A stretch of 64,000 bases of DNA from DATLZU01 sp051293835 (GTDB lineage Bacteria > Nitrospirota > Nitrospiria > Nitrospirales > Nitrospiraceae). The stretch's first letter is position 1. The number at the start of each line of letters is the position of its first letter. A program made the translations under genes and the position numbers. A model generated the notes under the pieces. It searched no databases and was not told the DNA's origin. It saw only the letters and a list, made by a program, of their open reading frames with translations. Where the stretch lies: the NCBI GenBank assembly GCA_051293835.1, contig JBPKMA010000004.1, positions 186,001 to 250,000 of the forward strand. Reading direction: 5' to 3'. Positions 1 through 9,236 of this stretch are shown here, one piece after another.

Positions 1-1
1 C

Positions 2-289
2 GGCCCCGGCTATTTGCTCGACGCGTGGCAGGTCCAGGCAATCGACGGCGATACGATTCGGTACGGCATGGAGCGGATTCGAATCAGAGGTATCGACACG
101 CCCGAACTCGCCGAGGCTGGCGGGTTCGACGCCACGCAACGACTGGCCCAGCTCCTCAAGGACGGGCCGATCCGGATCATCCCTCATGGGCGCGATCTTT
201 ACGGCCGAATGCTCGCCGACGTGTACGTCAATGATCAGAATGTGGCAGAGATTCTCACCAACGCAGGCTATGCCAAGCCTCGGCCATGA
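2..289 (+). CDS. SNase-like (thermonuclease family) nuclease, 5' end outside window
   Basis: The protein is a staphylococcal-nuclease fold domain expected to cleave nucleic acid phosphodiester bonds. The family signature is clear: VQAIDGDTIRY near the start, then RIRGIDTPE (active-site Arg, metal Asp and Glu) and PHGRDLYGRMLADVYV carrying the second catalytic Arg. The C-terminus NAGYAKPR is typical. The frame is open to the window edge, so the true start probably lies upstream; a TTG at position 14 is the first possible start inside. It abuts a decayed integrase gene, which suggests it lies at the edge of a former mobile region. Any signal peptide would lie outside the window. Confidence 0.8.
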   Translation, partial: GPGYLLDAWQVQAIDGDTIRYGMERIRIRGIDTPELAEAGGFDATQRLAQLLKDGPIRIIPHGRDLYGRMLADVYVNDQNVAEILTNAGYAKPRP

Positions 290-1058
290 CCGTGAGAGTA
301 AGACGACCTTGCAAAGCCATGGAACGGGGTCCGATTCAGATCAAGTCTGGCGAGGCGGGTTGTCTGATCGTATGCCTGCCGTATTCCCGCGATCTCGTGA
401 TGAAGATCAAGACCGTCACCGGTCGCCGCTGGCTTCAACGGGGAGAAGGATTGGACGATTCCCCACACCAATTTGGTGCTTTGCAGGAGAGCCGATCGAC
501 GTTGATCCTGGGCGGGATGCCGCCCAAGTCGCTCAACACGACAAGCGAGTGTCGGAAACATCTTCAGCGATGTTCGATCGACTTGGCAGTGAGAAGGTCT
601 GCGCTGCGAGACAAAACCAAGCGCTGGCGGCGACACGGTTTCTCTACCGGCACGTGATTGGGCGCGACATCGGCGACCTCGATGACTTCGGTGAAGTCAT
701 CGTGCCAGAAAACCATAGGCAGCTCCCTGTGACCATGACCTGCGAGGAGAGGAAATGAACGCCGTCCTCGCGAATCTGGCCTGCGACAAGTGTACGGCGC
801 GGGGCTTCGGTTGATGGAGTGCCTGAGCCTCCGGTGCAGGATGTGGACGGCTCTCCGAACGAAATGTTGATTCGGGACAGCAAAGGCGCGAAAGGCCGCA
901 TCCCGATGCTGCCGGAATCGCCCAAGGCCCGCTCTAGGACCACCTCATGCAGGTCAAGGCCGTTCATCAACGGGATCTCGCCGAAGGGTGGGGCCGCGTC
1001 CTGCTTCCCCACGCCCTCGACCGCAAATTACTCTAATGCGTCCCAGAACTGGCGTTAG
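286..1058 (+). pseudogene. Tyrosine recombinase/integron-type integrase, frameshifted and truncated
   Basis: Pieces of one integrase are spread over all three forward frames. An N-terminal domain (CLPYSRDLVMKIKTVTGRRW) is followed in another frame by WTIPHT, then by a SAM-like core piece (NQALAATRFLYRHVIGRDIG; RQLPVTMTCEE), and finally by the catalytic-domain start RLMECLSLRVQDVDG with SKGAKGRIPMLPES. The last piece includes the first catalytic Arg, and the open frame ends at NASQNWR. The C-terminal HxxR and nucleophile Tyr are absent, replaced directly by the tandem repeat at 1063. At least three frameshifts and the 3' truncation make it non-functional. The order of domains matches long integrases related to integron integrases; the assignment to that family is from remembered motifs. 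Confidence 0.75.
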
Positions 1059-1062
1059 CAAT

Positions 1063-1120
1063 GTGTGTGAAAAGGGGTCGGTGTGTGTGAAAAGGGGTCG
1101 GGAGTCTTTTTTGGTGACTT
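1063..1120 (+). repeat. Tandem copy of dispersed GGGGTCGG repeat
   Basis: The unit GTGTGTGAAAAGGGGTCG occurs at 1063-1080 and again at 1083-1100 (period 20). The second copy continues as GGAGTCTTTTTT. The core AAAAGGGGTCGGGA-TCTTTT recurs at 3368, 4834, 48824 and 63309 in this window. The repeat sits exactly where the integrase pseudogene is cut off. Confidence 0.85.
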
Positions 1121-1231
1121 CCGCAGGGATACAACTTCCAGAGGCCGTTTCTTGGGCAAGTTCTGCGCTTCCTACTCCGACAGGACTCGACGAACCGTAC
1201 CCCACCGCATCGGTCCTGCTCGCGCAACCCT
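1101..1231 (-). other. Possible decayed coding remnant, unrecognised
   Basis: Reading the minus strand gives a short stretch RWGTVRRVLSE followed by a stop, and then in another frame KKRPLEVVSLRKSPKKTPDPF, where KKTPDPF is encoded by the adjacent dispersed repeat. The peptides look protein-like and could be the tail of a mobile-element gene, but I do not recognise the family and the frame is broken. Confidence 0.25.
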
Positions 1232-1262
1232 CTTGACAAAGTGAAATTGTCTAGGTAGGCGT

Positions 1263-3323
1263 ATGGCCCTTTTGGGGAACCGGCACCAGGAGCACGCCGT
1301 GCATCCAGCTTGTAGGAAATCCCTTACAGCCGAACCGGGGTTCCCATGTCTCAGTTTCCCAGACCTGACTCCTTACGCTTGTGCGCTCGTCCTGGCCTGG
1401 TGGGCGTTGATGCTGCCCGTCCCGGTAACAGCTCAGGAATTTCCGCCCAGTGTCCAGGACGAGCTTCGCTTGCTCAAAGAGGAAACAGTCACGACCCCCA
1501 TCCGTCACGAGCAGCCGATCTCTGAGGCGCCTTCCAATGTCTATGTGATCACCGATGAAGACATCCGTCATTCCGGTGCCGTGGATCTCCCAACTCTGCT
1601 TCGCCGCGTGCCCGGCCTGGAAGTGATGCAAATGACGGGCGCGGATTTCAACGTCAGCGCACGCGGGGACAACCAAGTCTTCGCCAACAAGCTGTTGGTG
1701 CTGGTCGATGGGCGCTCGATCTATGTCGACGTGCAGGGCTCGGTGTTCTGGAAGACCATTCCGGTGACGCTGCCGGAAATCAAGCGCATCGAGGTGGTGA
1801 AGGGACCGATCGAGGCGCTGTACGGGTTCAATGCCTTCGACGGCGTCGTCAATATCATCACGAAATCGCCTGATGAGATCAAAGGCACAACCCTGCAGAT
1901 CGGCGGCGGCGAGTTCGGCACGCTGACCAGTGCCGCGATCCATGCCGGCACGCAGGGCAAGCTCAGCTATCGCCTCTCAATTGGCGAAGATCAGACCGAA
2001 CAGTGGGATGACCGCCGTGCGCTTGCCTTTCGAGCGTATAAATTCAACGTCCATACTGAGTATGCGTTGGACGAGGTCTCGCGGCTGGTCATCTCGGGAG
2101 GACTGGTCGACGCCAACCGATTCGACGGACCGGTTACTGACCGGATCGGGCTGAACGGCACGTTCACTGATGGTTACGCGAACATTAGCTACGAACGGCG
2201 GAATGGTTTCCTCCGCGCGTGGTGGCGGGAATTCGACACCACCGCAGACTTCAGGCCCCACCCGGGGCTCGCTGGCTTGTTCGTGCTGACAGATCGCAAT
2301 GGCCAGCCCATCGGTGCTTTCGTCAACAATTCTTACAATATCGAAGCCCAGCACACCGTCGAGGTGGGTGAGGGGCACCGCGTTACCTACGGCGTGAATT
2401 ACCGGCATAATTCCCTGTCAAGCACCATCATCGACCGGTATGGCCGGGAAGATCGATTGGGGGCGTACCTTCAAGGCGAATGGCAGGTCACTCGGCCGGT
2501 ACGACTGGTGACCGGGGTCCGCTACGATCTCCATACGGAGATCAACCCGACAGTGAGCCCGCGTGTCTCCCTGCTGTACACCCCCATCCCCGACCAGACG
2601 TTCCGTGCCGCTCTCTCGGTCGCGTACCGGCCTCCGACCTTGCTGGAGACACACCTTGATACCCGCGCGGTTCTCCCTGGGCCAGTCGTGACGACCGGCA
2701 TGCCTACCTCGAATCTCAATCCCGAGCAAATCGTGTCCTACGAAGTCGGCTATCAAGGCTGGTTCCTGCGACACCGGCTTAGGCTGCGGGCGGATCTGTT
2801 TCTCAATCACATCTCCGACCTGATCGCGGTGCGCACCCCGACGGCCACGACCGCCGTGAATGTGAACGAAGGCGAGGCCGACATCTACGGCGGGGAAGCG
2901 GGTGTTGAGTTCCTGGCGACATCATGGCTCACCGGTTTTGCGAACTACGCCTACCAAGAGGTCGGGCAGACCTTCACGACTCGCGCGCAGCGCGGAGCCC
3001 CACGGTTCAAAGTTAACGCGGGACTGCGCGCCGAATGGAGCAACGGGATTAGCGCCGAAGCGCTGCTGCACCATTACGGAGCTGCCGTTTATCCGATCGA
3101 TCCCACCTTCGCAACCTTGGCCCCGTCCGGCGCCGTGGTCCCGGATGGACGGGTCGGCAGCTACAATCTTCTGAATCTCCGCGTCGCCTACCGCTTTTGG
3201 CGGGAGAAAGTCGAGTTGGCTGTCTCGGCCTTTAACGCCTTGAACGACAAGCATCGGGAACATCCGCTAGGCGAGGTGATTGGAAGCCGGGTGATGACCT
3301 GGTTGACGGCGAAGCTCTGGTGA
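1263..3323 (+). CDS. TonB-dependent outer-membrane receptor
   Basis: A 686-residue outer-membrane receptor for energised uptake of a ligand that cannot be named from sequence. A hydrophobic segment at about residues 37-57 ending in VTAQ looks like the signal peptide, preceded by an unusually long charged N-terminus, so a later start is possible. The ATG at 1263 has AGGTAGG about 5 bases upstream. EETVTTP (about 73-79) could serve as TonB box. The plug domain spans about 85-205 (ITDEDIRHSGAVDLPTLLRR; VDGRSIYVDVQG; RIEVVKGPIEALYG; VVNIITK), followed by a beta-barrel ending in an aromatic Trp (TAKLW), as expected for barrel assembly. A small inverted repeat GACAA-N7-TTGTC lies just upstream (1235-1251) and might be an operator. 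It is intact although both flanks are decayed. Confidence 0.9.
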   Translation: MALLGNRHQEHAVHPACRKSLTAEPGFPCLSFPDLTPYACALVLAWWALMLPVPVTAQEFPPSVQDELRLLKEETVTTPIRHEQPISEAPSNVYVITDEDIRHSGAVDLPTLLRRVPGLEVMQMTGADFNVSARGDNQVFANKLLVLVDGRSIYVDVQGSVFWKTIPVTLPEIKRIEVVKGPIEALYGFNAFDGVVNIITKSPDEIKGTTLQIGGGEFGTLTSAAIHAGTQGKLSYRLSIGEDQTEQWDDRRALAFRAYKFNVHTEYALDEVSRLVISGGLVDANRFDGPVTDRIGLNGTFTDGYANISYERRNGFLRAWWREFDTTADFRPHPGLAGLFVLTDRNGQPIGAFVNNSYNIEAQHTVEVGEGHRVTYGVNYRHNSLSSTIIDRYGREDRLGAYLQGEWQVTRPVRLVTGVRYDLHTEINPTVSPRVSLLYTPIPDQTFRAALSVAYRPPTLLETHLDTRAVLPGPVVTTGMPTSNLNPEQIVSYEVGYQGWFLRHRLRLRADLFLNHISDLIAVRTPTATTAVNVNEGEADIYGGEAGVEFLATSWLTGFANYAYQEVGQTFTTRAQRGAPRFKVNAGLRAEWSNGISAEALLHHYGAAVYPIDPTFATLAPSGAVVPDGRVGSYNLLNLRVAYRFWREKVELAVSAFNALNDKHREHPLGEVIGSRVMTWLTAKLW

Positions 3324-3367
3324 GGGTCGCGGGCGGTGAGGAACGGTTGAGTCAGGCGTCCTGCAAC

Positions 3368-4854
3368 AAAGGGGTCGGGATTCTTTTCACGGCATGGCCA
3401 TGCTACGGTTAGTCGCATGGCCCATACGACGACCGCCTGTCTGGTGACGGCTTGCTCCTACACACCATCCCCCTCCGGCACGCCGGCACACACAGCCGGC
3501 AACAACTCCGGTGCATTCAGACGCCGGAACGGCCGTTCCACGATCTGCAGAACGTTCCCGATCAACGCTGCGGCGGACGCAACGTGCTTGCCCCCTTGCC
3601 CGCCGTCGCCCGCAGCCGCACAACCGCAAACAGCGACTCGACCACGTTGGTGGTGCGCAGATGTGGCCAGTGTTCCCGCGGGAACTGATAGAGGGTGACG
3701 AGCCGCTCCCAGTCGTCCTGTAAGCGCTCGACCGCCTTCGGCGCCAGCGCGCGATAGCGGCGGCTGAATTGGTCCCGGGCCCGTTCACACTCGGCCTGTA
3801 TCTCGGCGTACGGCATGGCTTTCAGTAGGGCTTTCGCCCCAGCCTGATGCTTCTTCGGCAAGGCATCCAGCACATGGAGGACCTTATGATTCCAGCACCG
3901 CTGCTCGGCGGCCATCGGCGGCTGCTCGGCGAGAGCCGCCAGCTCCCCACGTGGCCATCGGCGATCGGGCAGCGCCAGGGCTTCAGCCCCCGGCTTCCCC
4001 GATTGCGCAGCCCCGCGCCCCAGGATTCCTTCGATTTGCGTTGGCCGCTCTCCATCGGGAGCACGACCTTGCGGCCATCCGTGAGCGCCCCGATCACGAC
4101 GAGGAGCACCGCCTTGGTCTGCGCGCCAGCCCGGCTTTGACCTACCGCCCATCGGCCCACACGGAGACGATCTCTCGGGGGGCGAGCCGCCGCTACTTCC
4201 ACGTGGCATCCTCATCCTGCCCCCGCGCCTGGAGCCGCGGGAGTGAGGCGGGCAACCAGGGCGCCCCTCACCCAACAGCCCCGCCGCGCCAGCTCGCAAT
4301 CGTCAAGGCCAATCCATGCCGATACCACGGCCGCAACAGCGAGCCGCCCTGTTTGCTCCAGCGCTGGAACAACGGCAGCAGGCGACTGCCGAACCGCTCG
4401 GCTAGCCCCGTCCCCGAGGCCGTCGGACGGTGATCGTCCCACAGAGCAGAGCCAGCTTCCGCGGCTGCGGCTTGCCCTACCCATTGCGAGACCCCGCCGG
4501 GGTCTCCACGGCGGCCCGCCGCGCCGACTTCGCCCGGCCTAGCCGAACCGGGACCTCTTCCACTCACAGCCGCTGCACAAACTGCTGGAGGTGGTCGTGT
4601 ACAACCTCCTCTCGATGGTTCCACCGACGCCCTGCCTCGACTCCGGTCCCTGTGCTCTGCTCGTTCACGGCGGGGCCTCGACCCGGGGGCTTGGCCACTC
4701 GAAAGGTGCCCACCGCCCTTTTCCTCTTTCCACAGTATACCTCCCGAGGCAAGGCGACTGTGGCATAGATCGCGGTGATTTGGAGAGAAAGACCTCGCTC
4801 CAGATCTGTGGATAGGTCACGATTGTTTGCAATAAAGATTCCCGACCCCTTTTC
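3368..4854. mobile_element. IS256-type insertion sequence remnant with inverted short repeats
   Basis: A degraded IS256/mutator-type transposase is bracketed by near-identical inverted copies of one motif: AAAGGGGTCGGGATTCTTT at 3368-3386 on the plus strand and AAAGGGGTCGGGAATCTTT read on the minus strand at about 4835-4853. The roughly 1.49-kb span and the position of the repeats relative to the transposase ends fit an IS with terminal inverted repeats. The 8-9 bases flanking the two ends do not match, so no target-site duplication is visible. Confidence 0.6.
3410..4752 (-). pseudogene. IS256/mutator-family transposase, multiply frameshifted
   Basis: Minus-strand fragments in different frames follow the order of an IS256-family transposase. 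They run from HREEVVHDHLQQFVQRL (N-terminus, near 4600), through RFGSRLLPLFQRWSKQGG and the catalytic-core region AVLLVVIGALTDGRKVVLPM with MESGQRKSKESW, to QRCWNHKVLHVLDALPKKHQ, PYAEIQAECERARDQFSRRY, DDWERLVTLYQFPREHWPHL and RTTNVVESLFAVVRLR. The C-terminus IVERPFRRLNAPELLPAV is in yet another frame near 3450. Several frameshifts and stops show it is dead. Family assignment rests on the conserved WNH...LDALPKK and HLRTTNVVES signatures. Confidence 0.85.
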
Positions 4855-5015
4855 TTCGTTCGTTTTCTTTGTCTATGTAGAGTATGATAGTTTTTCATCT
4901 GCGACCCCGTATGACCGGTTGGCATTCTCGGCCGAATGCTCAATCGCATCAGCTGCACGATGAAACACAAAGAAAGGGCTCGCCACTTGTCCTCTCATCT
5001 CCAACGGAGGGACCA

Positions 5016-6187
5016 ATGCGTACCTATCGTCTTTTCGCCATTTGTCTGGCGCTCCTTTTGTCTTCCGCCTCGCTCGCTGCGGCAGAGATCCTCGCCCTCT
5101 TGAACTATGCGAGCAAGCCGAATCAGCCGGTCCGGCGTGAAGGCATCGCGATCATGGACATCGATCCTCAGTCGGCTGACTTTGAGGTGCCTCTGCCGCC
5201 CGACCTGGCGGCTCACCATCTCTTCTTCGATCGTGATCGGACCAAGGCGTACATCACGGCGCTCAGCCAACCAGTGCTCCATGTCATCGACCTCACCCGC
5301 TTCCCTTACCGTCTCCGCGCCATCAACGTGCCGGAGTGCCAAGTCCTGGAAGACTTGGTGGTCTCCGAGGACAACCGCATCTGGTACTTGACCTGGATGG
5401 GATCGAGCAACGTGATTATGGGCGATGCCGTGAAGGATCAGCCGTTGAAAGTCATAAATAAGCGCTGCCCCGCCCGCTGAGGCCTTCATCCTCTATCCGC
5501 ACGGGATCGCGATCCATAACGGCATCGACCGAGTGCTCGTCACGAGTACGGTGAAGCCGGATAACGTGTTGGAAGCGGGTGAGACCGTGACGGTGTTGGA
5601 AGCGAGCACGGGGAAGGTGCTGTCCACGCACATGCTTGCGGTGAAACCCTCTCCGGCGAAATCCGCACCGGTGGAAATTATGTTCTCGCCAAAATCCGAT
5701 CCGCCGGTGGTCCATATCACCAATATGTTGGAAGGGACGCGATGGGCTGGTGTCTGAGATCCTCAGGCAAAGACCTTCGCGTTCCACCAGGTGGACGACT
5801 TCGGCTCGCGGCAACAAAGTGTGCCGCTGGAAATGCTGTACAACGCCAAGGGGGACCGGTTGTACGTCACAACAGCCAAGCGGGGTTCGTGAATGTGTAC
5901 GACAATACCGACCCATGACAGCCGAAATTTCTGCAAGCCATTCCTGCCGCGGCTGGTGCGCACCATAGCGTACTGTCTCCCGACGAGCGCTATCTGTTCA
6001 TGCAAAACAGTCTGCTGAATCTTGAGGGCATGAGCGATGGCTCCGTCACGGTGATCGACTTGGCCAAGGCGGGCAGGTGCTTGGGAGCATCGACACGTTG
6101 AAGACACAGGCGGTCAACCCGAACTGTATCACACTGCTGCCGAATCATTTTCAGCAGGCCGGCGCGCGGGTGGGCCAGATGAGGTAG
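5016..6187 (+). pseudogene. Secreted beta-propeller (YncE/YVTN-like) protein, broken
   Basis: The gene begins well: ACGGAGGGA precedes ATG 5016, and the product starts with a signal peptide (MRTYRLFAICLALLLSSASL, cleavage after AAA). Propeller-like strands follow (HHLFFDRDRTKAYITALSQP; VLHVIDLTRF; DNRIWYLTWMGS). The frame is lost near 5450-5480 and resumes with FILYPHGIAIHNGIDRVLVT. It then meets an in-frame TGA (WAGV*DPQAKTF), a frameshift near 5880, another TGA (NTDP*QPKFLQ), and ends with HHSVLSPDERYLFMQNSLLN and VTVIDLAKAG. Pieces total about 390 residues, the normal size for a single-domain propeller. It would have been periplasmic; the ligand is unknown. Two frameshifts plus two or more stops make a pseudogene. 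Confidence 0.8.
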
Positions 6188-6366
6188 TAGCGCCTCGGCC
6201 GAACAAAACGCGTTTATTGACTTCGGGACTCCGCTCGCCCGTCCCGCCTCGTGACGGCCGAAGAGCCGTCGCTCAGGGCCGCTCAATCTTCTATCGCTAC
6301 TAGTAATGAGCCCAGGCAACGGGTTCAACGCAGCGAAGCGCCATAGGTGATCGCGCGGTTATAAAC

Positions 6367-7947
6367 ATGACGGTTGTCCAAAAACGAGACTCGATAACCG
6401 CAAGGCGAAATCTTTTGGGAGAAAGCCAACGCGCGAACGGGCTACGCCTCACGTTGGGGGCCGGCTGGCTCATCGTCCTAGCGATGCTCGCCGGCTGCTC
6501 GTCGATCCTGCAGGTGCCGACCGAGCACATCGTGATGATCAACGGCCGCGGGAACCCGGTGGATCCGACTGGAAACATCGGCTGCGCAGAGGAGCCGGCG
6601 CCGTGCAACGGCTCGCACTTCTGGTTCACGGCCTATCCCGAGATGACACGGGACCGGTACGACGCCTACCTATCGAAGCTGTTCGAGGCGATGCGGCGTG
6701 ATGCGCCCATGATCGACGGCAAAAAACGACTCTTGATCTTCGTCCACGGCGGCCTGAACACCCAGGTGGGGACAATCCAACGGGCCGCCGCCCTCTACCG
6801 TTCCATCCAAGCAGCCGGTTATTTCCCGATCTTCCTCAACTGGCAGTCCTCGCTGGTTTCCAGTTATTTCGATCACTTGCTCTACATCAGGAAAGGCCAG
6901 GACCTTGGGGTGGCAGGCGTGCCGTTCGCGCCCTTCTACCTGCTGGCCGACGTGGCGCGCAGCGTGGCCCGTGCGCCCGTCGTGTGGTCGTTCCTATTCT
7001 GGAACGACATCCGGAGCATTCCGTTCTTCACCCCGCCGGACGAAACGGACGCCAGGCGCATCGCCGACGACGTCAAACGGGAAGGAATCTTCGACTTGGA
7101 AGAGGGAGACGACAAGCGGGATATCGCCGAGGTGATTGCCTCGAGATTCTCCTGGCTCGTCACCCTCCCGTTCAAACTGCTGACCGCGCCGTTCATCGAC
7201 GCCTTCGGTAAAAGCGCCTGGGAGATCATGTTGCGGCGCACGGACCTGCTGTACCACACCGATGGCGACTTCTCCACTGAGTCCGACGTCGCTAAGCGGG
7301 CGCACGCGGAGAAGGGCTATCAGCATGTCCAGGCGGACGGCGCTCTCTCGGTCTTCATGCGCCGGCTTCAGAAGGAACTCGAGCGGAACGGCGGCTTCGA
7401 CGCTTGGGACATCACGTTGGTGGGCCACAGCATGGGCACGATCGTACTCAATCGTCTGATCCATGACTTCGGGACGTCCCGGTCGGGAACGATGCCCTTC
7501 AACCGGATCGTCTACATGGCCGCGGCCGCATCGGTTAAAGATTATGAGGACAGCGTCTTCCCCTATCTGGCCAAGAACCCTCGCGCGCAGTTCTACCACT
7601 TGACTCTGCATGTCCGAGCGGAAGCTCGCGACCGCTGGGAGCTGGTCCGTTATGTGGATCTTCCACCGCGGGGCTCCCTGCTCGTATGGGTCGATGAGTT
7701 CCTGGCCAATCCCGCGACACCGCACGACCGCACCGCGGGGCGGTTCACCAACCTCATGGTCGCGCTCCACGATACGCCAGAGGAACTGCGCCAGCGCATT
7801 CATATTAAGGAGTTTCATGCGGGCATGGGCGTGCAAAGCACCGATCCCCAGAAGCACGGCCAATTTTCGGCGCCGTTCACCTTCTGGAATCCGGAGTGCT
7901 GGGAGCCCAAGCGACCCAGCTCACCGGCTTGTCTGGCTGGACAATAA
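6367..7947 (+). CDS. Alpha/beta-hydrolase lipoprotein
   Basis: A 526-residue protein with a late lipoprotein signal: a hydrophobic segment at 29-43 ending in the lipobox LAGC (Cys44). The catalytic fold is visible from an HGG oxyanion-type motif at 127-129 (LLIFVHGGLN) and the nucleophile elbow GHSMG at 353-357 (Ser355) in the order of an alpha/beta hydrolase. A long insert with a hydrophobic stretch (about 183-225) lies between them. Substrate is unknown; an esterase or lipase role at the cell envelope is inferred. No strong ribosome-binding site precedes ATG 6367. It is fully open although pseudogenes lie on both sides, suggesting selection. It could alternatively be called a DUF-type hydrolase. 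Confidence 0.8.
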   Translation: MTVVQKRDSITARRNLLGESQRANGLRLTLGAGWLIVLAMLAGCSSILQVPTEHIVMINGRGNPVDPTGNIGCAEEPAPCNGSHFWFTAYPEMTRDRYDAYLSKLFEAMRRDAPMIDGKKRLLIFVHGGLNTQVGTIQRAAALYRSIQAAGYFPIFLNWQSSLVSSYFDHLLYIRKGQDLGVAGVPFAPFYLLADVARSVARAPVVWSFLFWNDIRSIPFFTPPDETDARRIADDVKREGIFDLEEGDDKRDIAEVIASRFSWLVTLPFKLLTAPFIDAFGKSAWEIMLRRTDLLYHTDGDFSTESDVAKRAHAEKGYQHVQADGALSVFMRRLQKELERNGGFDAWDITLVGHSMGTIVLNRLIHDFGTSRSGTMPFNRIVYMAAAASVKDYEDSVFPYLAKNPRAQFYHLTLHVRAEARDRWELVRYVDLPPRGSLLVWVDEFLANPATPHDRTAGRFTNLMVALHDTPEELRQRIHIKEFHAGMGVQSTDPQKHGQFSAPFTFWNPECWEPKRPSSPACLAGQ

Positions 7948-8051
7948 TGCGTGGGGCCAAAGAGGCTCAAGTGACGGTGCGATCCGGCTTGACTCCTTTT
8001 CGCGTTTCCCGTACCACCACCGCGTTTGCCCGCCTTCCGGAACCGATGCCA

Positions 8052-8400
8052 TGAGACTTCTTTTTTCAGTTCTGTTCTTCTTATCGCTGTTCTTCTTGTC
8101 GGCTTGACCGCCGCGCTTTCGTCCGCTGCACAAGACGCCCCGATCCAACCAACTGTTGGATCTCGCAAACCACCGGTCATTTATTTGGACGTCAACACCA
8201 GCACGTGGCGGACGCGCGGGCGGGTCGCGTTCGCGCTGAGCCCTGCGCTGCAGTCAAAACTGACTTCCGCCGGGTTTGCCGTCACGCAGGACCCGGAGCC
8301 CCCTCTCGATCTGATCCTCACGGTGGACTACCGAGAGGAACGAGGAAAGCCGGCGAGGATGGGGAAGCCAGGGCTACGGTCTCCGGACGGCCAGAGGGAA
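8052..8400 (+). pseudogene. Exported protein remnant, frameshifted and cut
   Basis: ATG 8052 begins a signal-like peptide (MRLLFSVLFFLSL) whose frame stops at once. A one-frame shift restores LIAVLLVGLTAALSSAAQ, then a mature domain including PPVIYLDVNTSTWRTRGR, FALSPALQSKLTSAGFAV and DLILTVDYREERGKP. The sequence then runs into a fragment of an unrelated VOC-type gene. I do not recognise the family. The frameshift in the signal peptide and the fused 3' end indicate a pseudogene. Confidence 0.6.
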
Positions 8401-8540
8401 CGGTGATGACCATCACGTTCCAGCTCGATGGGCAAGAATTCATGGCCTTGAACGGCCGCCCGCGGTTTCCCTTTACTGAAGCGATCTCGCTCGGGTCAAC
8501 TGCGAGACGCAGCAGGAGCTTGATCAGTTGCGTGCATCGC
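8398..8540 (+). pseudogene. PhnB-like VOC-family protein fragment
   Basis: The translated stretch GTVMTITFQLDGQEFMALNG followed by RPRFPFTEAISL closely resembles the central part of PhnB-type VOC (glyoxalase-fold) proteins, and the next residues CETQQELDQL appear after a frame change. Both ends of the gene are missing. Such VOC genes commonly accompany ECF sigma factors like the one decayed at 9237, so this may be what is left of one operon. Confidence 0.6.
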
Positions 8541-8980
8541 ATTCCCCTACACCCGTCGCGGCCGAACGTGCTGTTCATGCAGAAACACTGGGACATGCTG
8601 CGCAGCGATGACGCGGGCGAGTCATGGCACGAGCTCAGCGGGAACCTGCCGAGTGATTTTGGGTTCCCCATCGCCGTGCATGCGCATCAACCGGAGCCCA
8701 CTACGTCGTCCCGATCAAGAGCGACTCGGAGCATTTCTGCTGGAGGGGAAACTCCAGGTGTACCGGAGCCGAACCGGCGGTAACGGTCTGCCGCAACGCG
8801 ACTGTTCCGTCAACGTATTGCGCGACGCCATGGCGGTGGACTCCCTCGATCCGTGCGGCGTGCACTTCGGGACCACCGACGGGCAGGTGTAGGCATGGGC
8901 CGATACCGGGGACAGTTGGGAGCCGATCGTCCGAGATCTTCCGGGGTGCTGTCGGTCGAGGTACAGACACTGCCCTGAAC
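8520..8980 (+). pseudogene. BNR/sortilin-like propeller protein fragment
   Basis: Segments in several frames read HPSRPNVLFMQKHWDMLRSD with DDAGESWHELSGNLPSDFG, HYVVPIKSDSEHF, KLQVYRSRTGGN, LPQRDCSVNVLRDAMAVDSL and DPCGVHFGTTDGQV, then a TAG before DTGDSWEPIVRDLP. The repeated DDAGxSWxxLxxNLP pattern is the Asp-box/BNR motif of sialidase- or sortilin-type propellers. Only the C-terminal half is left, with frameshifts and an amber stop. Confidence 0.65.
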
Positions 8981-9236
8981 CCTCGTGAAGCGTATCGCGT
9001 GGAGCGAGGAGATGTGCCTTTTGTCGCTATGAATCCTCAGCCGTAACGCGCGAGGTTTTTCCTTCCCACCAGCACAACTAGCGTAAGAGAGAGCCCGACT
9101 TCATGCTTTTCGACGTCACGCGCATGGCCTACGGCGGATCCAAGATCCTGGCCGACGCCTGAATTCCCCCGGGCACCCGTGCAACAGCCTGATGTGGGCA
9201 CCTTCCGCCCTTGTCGCCAGTGAAACTGGTGTCAGG

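Noticed and set aside
1040..1075. GCGTTAG near the end of the integrase remnant as an integron attC/attI site
   Set aside because: Only a short match; no paired core site, no imperfect palindrome and no gene cassettes follow.
5016..6187. Stop-codon reassignment (TGA as Trp) to explain interrupted genes
   Set aside because: Many intact genes end in TGA, and the interrupted genes also have frameshifts and TAG/TAA stops.
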